A DNA stretch of 9,226 nt. Origin: an uncultured Lachnospiraceae bacterium (GTDB lineage: Bacteria; Bacillota; Clostridia; Lachnospirales; Lachnospiraceae). Of this stretch, positions 4,669-9,226 are shown piece after piece (the stretch's first letter is position 1; the number at the start of each line of letters is the position of its first letter). The stretch is from contig CAMPAX010000080.1 in the NCBI GenBank assembly GCA_946633495.1, positions 1-9,226 of the forward strand. Direction: 5' to 3'. The notes beneath the pieces were generated by a model. That model made no database searches. It was not told where the DNA came from and worked only from the letters and a program-made list of their open reading frames with translations. A program made the translations under genes and the position numbers.

Positions 4669-7362
4669 ATGGAGCAGTATGCAGTAACAGGAATGAGTTG
4701 CGCGGCGTGTCAGAGCCGCGTAGAGAAGGCGGTCACCGGTGTTCCGGGGGTGACCGCCTGTTCTGTAAGCCTGCTTACCAATTCCATGGGCGTGGAGGGC
4801 ACCGCTTCGCCGAGGGAGATCATCCGGGCGGTGGAGAAAGCCGGGTATAAAGCAACTCCAAAGAGGTCGGATCATGCACGGGAGTTCGATGATCAGGATC
4901 TTCTGGAGGATCGAGAAACTTCCATACTGAAGAGAAGACTGGTTTTGTCTTTGGGATTTCTGGTGCTGCTGATGTACATTTCCATGGGGCATAACATGTG
5001 GGATTTCCCGCTTCCGGCGTGGCTTGCGGGGAATCTCTTCGGACTCGGGATTTTGCAGCTCCTTTTCGCTGCCATGGTAATGATCGTAAACGGGAAGTTT
5101 TTTACCGGAGGATTCCGGAGTCTTTTTCACGGTTCGCCGAACATGGATACTCTGGGGGCTATGGGGGCTTCCGTGTCATTCCTATGGAGCGTGGCGGTCC
5201 TGCTCCGCATGGGGCGCATGGCCGCGGACGGAGCTTCCATGATGGAACTTATGCCGCTCTACCACGATGAGCTGTATTTTGAGTCGGCGGCGATGATCCC
5301 GGCATTGATCACGGTGGGAAAGCTTCTGGAGGCTATATCCAAAGGGCGTACAACAAATGCACTGAAAAGTCTGATGAGGCTGGCGCCGAAGACGGCCGTC
5401 CTTATCCGTGACGGGAAGGAAGTAGGCGTTCCCATTCAGGAGGTGGTCCCGGGAGATATCTTCGCTGTCCGTCCCGGAGGGGCGATCCCTGTGGATGGTG
5501 TGGTTCTGGAGGGAAGCAGTGCGGTGGATGAATCTGCCCTGACGGGGGAATCCGTGCCTGTGGATAAGGAAACAGGGTCCATCGTGAGCGCGGCAACCAT
5601 TAACCGCTCCGGCTACCTGAAATGCCGTGCAACCCGGGTTGGAGAAGATACGACCTTTGGACAGATCATTCGGATGGTTTCGGATGCGGCGGCAACGAAG
5701 GCTCCCATCGCCAGAATCGCAGATAAGGTATCCGGGATCTTTGTTCCGCTGGTGATCGGCATTGCGCTTATCACGATAGTGGGCTGGCTGGTCGCCGGAC
5801 AGACTATGGCATTTGCACTGGCAAGAGGTATCTCTGTGCTTGTGATCTCCTGCCCCTGTGCACTGGGGCTTGCGACGCCTGTGGCTATCATGGTCGGGAA
5901 CGGTGTGGGAGCGAAGAACGGGATCCTGTTTAAAACCGGAGAAGCACTGGAGATCGCCGGAAAAATGGATGTGGTGGTTCTGGATAAGACCGGTACCGTT
6001 ACAGAGGGGATGCCGAATGTGACGGAGGTGATCCCCGCCCCTGGCGTGACGGAAGAAGAACTGGTCCGAAAGGCAGCGGCTTTAGAGGCGCGAAGCGAGC
6101 ATCCGCTCGCACGCGGGATCGTGGAATATTCGAAGAAAGCGGGATATGTAACCGGGAACTCGGCCAGGTACAGTTCTGAGAATTCGGAATCTCAGAATCA
6201 TTCAGACGCTTCGGGGGATTTCGTATCTCAGGATCAGGCAGGCAGTTCAGATGATCCGGGGAGCGGAGAAGGGATCGGGGATTTCCGGATTTTCCCCGGA
6301 AACGGGCTTTCGGGACTTTTGGACGGCCGCAGGATCGTGGGAGGAAATGAAGCCTTTATCCGTACATACGCCGATCTCACCGAACAGGAGATGAACCTTG
6401 GAAAAAGCCTGGCGGAGGACGGAAAAACACCGCTCTTCTTTGCGGAGGACGGGAGACTGTTGGGGATTATTGCGGTTTCCGATGGGATCCGCAGGGATTC
6501 GGCAGAGGCAGTCCGGGAGCTTGGTGCTCTGGGGGCCGAGGTGGTGATGCTGACCGGTGACAATGAGAGGACTGCACAGGCCATCGCCCGGGAGGCAGGG
6601 ATCTCTCATGTGGCGGCAGGGGTATTGCCGGAGGGAAAAGAGGCTGTGGTCCGTGCATTGCAGGAATCCGGCCGGGTGGCTATGGTCGGAGACGGGATCA
6701 ACGATGCACCGGCGCTTACCCGTGCCAATCTGGGCATTGCCATCGGAGCCGGAACGGACGTTGCCATAGACAGCGCGGATGTGGTGCTGATGAACAGTTC
6801 TCTGTCGGATGTTTCGGCAGCGATCCGGATCAGTCGGGCAACCCTTCGAAATGTGCACCAGAATCTGTTCTGGGCATTTTTCTACAATGTGATCTGCATT
6901 CCGCTGGCAGCGGGTCTTTTTCCGTGGAAACTGAACCCCATGATCGCCGCGGCAGCCATGAGTCTGTCCAGTTTTACGGTGTGTATGAATGCGCTTCGCC
7001 TGAACCTTCTACGACCCAAAAGAACCGGAGGACAGGAGGAAAAGCCTGCCCGGGAAGACAGGACCTCGAAGGGAAAACAGAGGACCGAACAAAAGGTAGA
7101 ACAGAAGATAGAAGAAATCTTAATTAAGCTGAAAGAAGAGAGGAGTTTAAAGATGACAAAGACAGTTAAGATCGACGGAATGATGTGCGGACATTGTGAG
7201 ATGACGGTAAAGAAGGTTCTGGAAGCGCTGCCCTTCGTTGCGGAAGCAAAGGTAAGCCATGACAGTGGAACAGCGGTTCTTTCCTTATCCGGTGAGATGG
7301 ATGAGGAGGCTGTGAAGGCTGCGGTAGAAGGAAAGGATTATACATACTGCGGATTGGAATGA
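4669..7362 (+). CDS. copA: Copper-exporting P1B-type ATPase with N- and C-terminal HMA domains
   Basis: This inner-membrane pump exports Cu(I) using ATP. Seen in order: HMA domain with GMSCAAC (8-14), about eight membrane helices, actuator TGES (292-295), the transmembrane CPC site (395-397), phosphorylation motif DKTGT (439-443), SEHPLA (476-481), TGDN (629-632), GDGINDAP (674-681), N-x6-YN-x4-P (732-745) and MSLSS (764-768). The CPC, YN and MSxSS residues together mark the Cu+ subgroup (P1B-1). A basic linker (about 784-828) leads to a second HMA domain with GMMCGHC (837-843). A Ser/Asp/Gly-rich insert (about 496-536) sits in the nucleotide-binding domain. The ATG at 4669 follows GAGGTG (4655-4660) by 8 nt; a GTG at 4663 would add two residues and is possible. 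It is probably in an operon with the phosphate transporter. No CopY or CsoR gene is present in the window. Confidence 0.96.
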   Translation: MEQYAVTGMSCAACQSRVEKAVTGVPGVTACSVSLLTNSMGVEGTASPREIIRAVEKAGYKATPKRSDHAREFDDQDLLEDRETSILKRRLVLSLGFLVLLMYISMGHNMWDFPLPAWLAGNLFGLGILQLLFAAMVMIVNGKFFTGGFRSLFHGSPNMDTLGAMGASVSFLWSVAVLLRMGRMAADGASMMELMPLYHDELYFESAAMIPALITVGKLLEAISKGRTTNALKSLMRLAPKTAVLIRDGKEVGVPIQEVVPGDIFAVRPGGAIPVDGVVLEGSSAVDESALTGESVPVDKETGSIVSAATINRSGYLKCRATRVGEDTTFGQIIRMVSDAAATKAPIARIADKVSGIFVPLVIGIALITIVGWLVAGQTMAFALARGISVLVISCPCALGLATPVAIMVGNGVGAKNGILFKTGEALEIAGKMDVVVLDKTGTVTEGMPNVTEVIPAPGVTEEELVRKAAALEARSEHPLARGIVEYSKKAGYVTGNSARYSSENSESQNHSDASGDFVSQDQAGSSDDPGSGEGIGDFRIFPGNGLSGLLDGRRIVGGNEAFIRTYADLTEQEMNLGKSLAEDGKTPLFFAEDGRLLGIIAVSDGIRRDSAEAVRELGALGAEVVMLTGDNERTAQAIAREAGISHVAAGVLPEGKEAVVRALQESGRVAMVGDGINDAPALTRANLGIAIGAGTDVAIDSADVVLMNSSLSDVSAAIRISRATLRNVHQNLFWAFFYNVICIPLAAGLFPWKLNPMIAAAAMSLSSFTVCMNALRLNLLRPKRTGGQEEKPAREDRTSKGKQRTEQKVEQKIEEILIKLKEERSLKMTKTVKIDGMMCGHCEMTVKKVLEALPFVAEAKVSHDSGTAVLSLSGEMDEEAVKAAVEGKDYTYCGLE
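4701..4758 (+). other. Two strong hairpins inside the first 100 nt of copA
   Basis: CGCGGC (4701-4706) pairs with GCCGCG (4715-4720) around an 8-nt loop. GGCGGTCACC (4728-4737) pairs with GGTGACCGCC (4749-4758) around 11 nt. Both are perfect GC-rich stems lying on the codons of the CxxC metal site and just after. They could slow early translation or simply reflect GC-rich codons for Ala, Gly and Val. Confidence 0.4.
4857..4894 (+). other. Candidate -1 frameshift site after the N-terminal HMA domain
   Basis: T CCA AAG (4857-4863, frame-0 codons spaced) occurs at Pro64-Lys65, directly after the N-terminal HMA domain. Six nt downstream, GATCAT (4870-4875) pairs perfectly with ATGATC (4889-4894). 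A -1 shift at this point would read ten more codons and stop at TGA 4890-4892, giving a product of about 74 residues holding one HMA domain. The layout recalls E. coli copA, where CCCAAAG plus a downstream structure yields the chaperone CopA(Z). Here the first base is T, so P-site re-pairing would be poorer. Confidence 0.25.
7141..7145 (+). promoter_or_regulatory. Internal ribosome binding site inside copA
   Basis: AGGAG (7141-7145, within GAGAGGAG) is 7 nt upstream of an in-frame ATG at 7153. Sequence and spacing are ideal and better than those of copA itself. It decides a possible internal start for the C-terminal HMA domain. Confidence 0.55.
7153..7362 (+). CDS. Possible separate CopZ-like copper chaperone, in frame within copA
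   Basis: Initiation at this in-frame ATG would give a free 69-residue HMA protein, the usual length of the bacterial copper chaperone CopZ. It has MxCxxC in the form GMMCGHC near residues 9-15 and the expected alpha-beta ferredoxin-like pattern; CopZ binds Cu(I) with this motif and hands it to CopA. The preceding linker is charged and of low complexity, and the DNA before the ATG (TTAATTAAG, then a purine-rich binding site) looks like former intergenic sequence. I infer that a copZ gene fused to copA by loss of the stop between them while its own start signals remained. Both a fused and a free form may be made. Alternatively the site is a relic or coincidental. Confidence 0.4.
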   Translation: MTKTVKIDGMMCGHCEMTVKKVLEALPFVAEAKVSHDSGTAVLSLSGEMDEEAVKAAVEGKDYTYCGLE

Positions 7363-7529
7363 CCGGCGCGAAACCGTATGCAAAAACCGGCGCGAAACCG
7401 TATGCAGATACCGACGCGAAACCGCATGTAAAAAACGACGCAAGTCCGACGGAGACGGACATTTTTCTACCCGCTCCGAGGAAGGGAACAAGGCAAAAAA
7501 GCATTGTAAAAACAGGGTATAAATGGTAA
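7359..7529 (+). CDS. Small ORF of octapeptide repeats overlapping the copA stop
   Basis: The ORF begins with an ATG sharing ATGA with the copA stop, an arrangement often used for translational coupling, and runs 56 codons to TAA. The first half is an 8-residue repeat: TGAKPYAK, TGAKPYAD, TDAKPHVK and a decayed NDASPTET. The second half is basic and ends KTGYKW. It has no cysteine, signal peptide or recognised domain. The upstream sequence is a weak binding site, so expression would depend on re-initiation. A probable terminator hairpin (7444-7466) lies inside it, which argues against a full-length product. It may be a minisatellite that happens to be open. Confidence 0.25.
   Translation: MTGAKPYAKTGAKPYADTDAKPHVKNDASPTETDIFLPAPRKGTRQKSIVKTGYKW
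7362..7448 (+). repeat. 24-bp tandem repeat, three full copies and one decayed
   Basis: Three units of 24 bp start at 7362, 7386 and 7410, each built on ACCG(G/A)CGCGAAACCG. A fourth, degenerate copy runs from 7434 to about 7448. Units 1 and 2 differ only in the last three bases. The period is a multiple of three, and the array begins immediately at the copA stop codon. There are no spacers, so it is not a CRISPR array. Confidence 0.85.
7444..7466 (+). terminator. Probable weak terminator of the copA operon
   Basis: GTCCG (7444-7448) pairs with CGGAC (7456-7460) around a 7-nt loop and is followed by ATTTTT. The stem is short but GC-rich, and the position between copA and a separately promoted gene fits. 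It also lies at the end of the 24-bp repeat array. Confidence 0.45.
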
Positions 7530-7532
7530 CAT
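7504..7532 (+). promoter_or_regulatory. Candidate promoter of the rubrerythrin gene
   Basis: TTGTAA (7504-7509), a 17-bp spacer, then TAACAT (7527-7532) preceded by TGG, an extended -10 form. Each hexamer matches consensus at four of six positions. The AT-rich stretch 7501-7582 has other -10-like words (TATAAA at 7518 and 7546, TAGAAT at 7554), but none with a good -35 at the right distance. Transcription would start near 7539. Confidence 0.4.
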
Positions 7533-7615
7533 CATAGTGTGATCATATAAAGGTAGAATGGTGTCGGAGCGGTTATAAAATCCGGCACTTCGGTAAGAGA
7601 TCAGGAGGTTACACT

Positions 7616-8158
7616 ATGGGCGAGAATCGTTATAAGGGAACTAAAACAGAGCAGAATCTGAAGGCGGCCTTTGCCGGAGAATCCGAGGCACGGAATAAGT
7701 ATACTTATTTTGCGTCCCGGGCGAAGAAGGACGGGTACGAACAGATTGCTGCTCTTTTTTTGAAGACAGCAGACAATGAAAAGGAACATGCAAAGCTTTG
7801 GTTCAAGGAATTAAATGGCATCGGCAGCACGGAGGAGAATCTGGAAGCCGCAGCAGACGGAGAAAATTACGAATGGACCGATATGTATGAGGGCTTTGCG
7901 AAGACCGCTGAAGAGGAAGGCTTTCCGGAGCTTGCGGAGAAGTTCCGCGGTGTGGCTGCCATCGAGAAACAGCATGAAGAGCGTTATCGCGCACTGCTGA
8001 AAAATGTGAAAGAGGGGCAGGTCTTCGAGAAGGGTGAGATTCGAATCTGGGAATGCCGGAACTGCGGACATATCGTGGTAGGAACCAGGGCTCCGGAGGT
8101 TTGTCCGGTCTGTGCGCATCCTCAGAGCTTCTTTGAGATTCACGAGGCGAATTATTGA
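7616..8158 (+). CDS. rbr: Rubrerythrin
   Basis: This cytoplasmic non-heme iron protein reduces hydrogen peroxide to water and protects anaerobes from oxygen exposure. At 180 residues it has the usual length and two-part build. The N-terminal four-helix diiron domain shows GESEARNKY (21-29), the ligand pair in EKEH (55-58), TAEEEGF (97-103) and IEKQHEERY (116-124). The C-terminal rubredoxin-like domain holds Cys147, Cys150, Cys163 and Cys166 in a C-x2-C and C-P-x-C pattern for one Fe. The ATG has a strong AGGAGG (7603-7608) 7 nt upstream. It looks monocistronic, with its own candidate promoter. Rubrerythrins are often under PerR control in clostridia, but I see no complete PerR box. Confidence 0.97.
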   Translation: MGENRYKGTKTEQNLKAAFAGESEARNKYTYFASRAKKDGYEQIAALFLKTADNEKEHAKLWFKELNGIGSTEENLEAAADGENYEWTDMYEGFAKTAEEEGFPELAEKFRGVAAIEKQHEERYRALLKNVKEGQVFEKGEIRIWECRNCGHIVVGTRAPEVCPVCAHPQSFFEIHEANY

Positions 8159-8260
8159 TCGGTCCCGACAGAGGATGGGAGCTTGTTTTCGGCTGACAGG
8201 ACGGAATGTGGGAGTGCTTTGGAGGATTGCAGCGCACGTTGGTTTAATGTGGAATGAAAT

Positions 8261-8294
8261 GGAGCAGTAAGATACGTCGTGCTCCGAAGTTTTA
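8261..8294 (+). other. Hairpin between rubrerythrin and the PrsW gene
   Basis: GGAGCA (8261-8266) pairs with TGCTCC (8280-8285) around 13 nt and is followed by GAAGTTTTAAG. It might be a poor terminator for rubrerythrin or a leader hairpin for the next gene. The rest of the 8159-8333 gap shows no promoter or gene I can support. Confidence 0.25.
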
Positions 8295-8321
8295 AGTTAG
8301 AAGGGTGGGTTTATGATAGCT

Positions 8322-8326
8322 GGAGG
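8322..8326 (+). promoter_or_regulatory. Ribosome binding site favouring the second ATG of the PrsW gene
   Basis: GGAGG (8322-8326) is 7 nt before the ATG at 8334, an ideal arrangement. An earlier in-frame ATG at 8313 has AGAAGG (8299-8304) 8 nt upstream, weaker but usable. The first start would add seven residues (MIAGGGD) before the first membrane helix. Confidence 0.5.
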
Positions 8327-8333
8327 CGGAGAT

Positions 8334-9226
8334 ATGTCCTGGCTCATGATCTTAGTGGCGGTGGTTCCGCCGGTGATAATCATGCTGCTGATCTATGCAA
8401 AGGATAAACATGAGAAGGAACCCCCCGGGCTTTTGTTTAAGTGTGCACTGTTTGGGGCGATTTCCGTGCTTTTCAGTCTTCTTTTGGAACAGTTTACCAT
8501 GGCAGTCATCCCGAAGATCACTTTCTCTTCATCATCAGTTCTCTACTATTTTGTTTTGGCATTTGTGGGAGTCGCTGCGGTGGAAGAAACCGGGAAATAC
8601 CTGGCGCTTCGGCTGGCTACCTGGAGAAACCCGAATTTCAATTACACCTTTGACGGGATCGTTTATTCTGTATATGCATCTCTTGGATTCGCATTGGTGG
8701 AGAATATCGTATACGTTATCAATCATGGATTGCAAACCGGTTTGATGCGGGCCATCACTGCGATCCCGGGACATGCGTCTTTTGGTGTATACATGGGCTT
8801 CTTCTATGGCTATGCCAAGTTTTACGAGGTGGCAGGAAACAGGAATAAGATGCGGATCAATCTCTGGCTTGGATGGCTGACGGCAGTGCTCCTGCATGGA
8901 TTCTATGATTTCCTTGCGTTTAACTCTCGGGAGACGACCATGGTTCTCTTCTTTGTATTTATCGTAGTGGTAGATATTGTCGTGATCTTTCAGATATTTC
9001 GTTCCGCGAAGAACGATACCCCGATCTATCGGACGTATCAGCAGCCGCCCTACCAGATGCAGTTCCGGCAGGTATATCAAAATCCGTGTTATGTGCAGCC
9101 GGCACAGGGAACCTACCGGGCACCGACTTACCTGCAGCAGCAGTATGGCATGTATCCGCCGGTGAATCCGTATGTACAGCCGGGAGCCGGAATGGGCAGG
9201 GTAAATCCTTACTCACAGCCGGGAGC
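8334..9226 (+). CDS. prsW: PrsW-family intramembrane metalloprotease (3' end cut by the window)
   Basis: A multi-pass membrane protein of the PrsW family; B. subtilis PrsW makes the first cut in the anti-sigma factor RsiW and so activates the membrane-stress sigma factor SigW. The 297 codons visible have no stop. Numbered from 8334, the conserved motifs are VEETGK (83-88), DG at 107-108 with VEN at 122-124, PGHASFG (145-151) and LHGFYDF (187-193); the glutamates and histidines are the likely zinc-site residues. About seven or eight hydrophobic helices span 3-222. After the last helix comes a cytoplasmic-looking tail (about 225-297 and continuing) rich in Gln, Pro and Tyr with repeated NPY/QPG-type words, longer than the family needs. 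No anti-sigma or sigma gene is in view, so the substrate is unknown. Confidence 0.9.
   Translation, partial: MSWLMILVAVVPPVIIMLLIYAKDKHEKEPPGLLFKCALFGAISVLFSLLLEQFTMAVIPKITFSSSSVLYYFVLAFVGVAAVEETGKYLALRLATWRNPNFNYTFDGIVYSVYASLGFALVENIVYVINHGLQTGLMRAITAIPGHASFGVYMGFFYGYAKFYEVAGNRNKMRINLWLGWLTAVLLHGFYDFLAFNSRETTMVLFFVFIVVVDIVVIFQIFRSAKNDTPIYRTYQQPPYQMQFRQVYQNPCYVQPAQGTYRAPTYLQQQYGMYPPVNPYVQPGAGMGRVNPYSQPG

Noticed and set aside
7362..7448. Short CRISPR array, or zinc-finger linker homology (TGAKPY resembles TGEKPY)
   Set aside because: The units are directly adjacent with no spacers, and there are no Cys/His finger residues; the resemblance is chance.
7166..7504. 112-residue antisense ORF with phenylalanine/alanine repeats
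   Set aside because: It is a shadow of the copA end and the 24-bp repeat on the other strand, with no ribosome binding site or plausible protein character.
7571..7585. PerR box upstream of rubrerythrin
   Set aside because: TTATAAAAT at 7573-7581 matches only one half of the TTATAAT-N-ATTATAA consensus.
8175..8270. 31-residue ORF between rubrerythrin and prsW
   Set aside because: No spaced ribosome binding site and no recognisable features; expected by chance.

Overview
The window reads as an ordinary chromosomal stretch of an anaerobic Firmicute, most likely a Lachnospiraceae-type Clostridium relative. The basis is a roughly balanced base composition, strong AGGAGG-type ribosome binding sites, TTGNNN/TATAAT promoters, and a gene set typical of gut clostridia (rubrerythrin, PhoU-fused Na/phosphate transporter, CopA with a C-terminal HMA domain, PrsW). 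This is judged from protein character, not from a database search. All supported genes are on the + strand.

Layout: (1) 1-134 is a structured leader for cysK (135-1067), cysteine synthase. (2) 1068-1225 is an AT-rich gap with a good promoter whose -10 is overlapped by a perfect 7-4-7 palindrome. It drives a 317-residue protein (1226-2179) resembling the AttH/CrtC lipocalin-like family, which ends in a clear intrinsic terminator (about 2197-2231). (3) An extended -10 promoter (2242-2271) starts a probable operon. It contains a Na/phosphate cotransporter with a PhoU domain and a repetitive, lysine-rich tail (2384-4639) and, 29 nt later, the copper-exporting P1B ATPase copA (4669-7362). The last 69 codons of copA form a second HMA domain with its own ATG and an ideal Shine-Dalgarno, so a CopZ-like chaperone may also be made alone. 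A 56-codon ORF of octapeptide repeats overlaps the copA stop by ATGA. (4) A weak terminator and a plausible promoter separate this from rubrerythrin (7616-8158). (5) A PrsW-type membrane protease (8334 to the window end, cut off) closes the window.

Functionally the genes are about sulfur assimilation, phosphate and copper handling, peroxide detoxification and membrane-stress signalling. I found no phage, transposon, CRISPR, tRNA or rRNA. The most interesting features are in copA: an in-frame internal start at the C-terminal HMA domain, and a TCCAAAG heptamer plus hairpin after the N-terminal HMA domain that recalls the E. coli copA frameshift. Also notable are the palindrome over the promoter at 1151-1179 and the run of low-complexity additions in neighbouring proteins. 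I see no clearly new multi-gene system.
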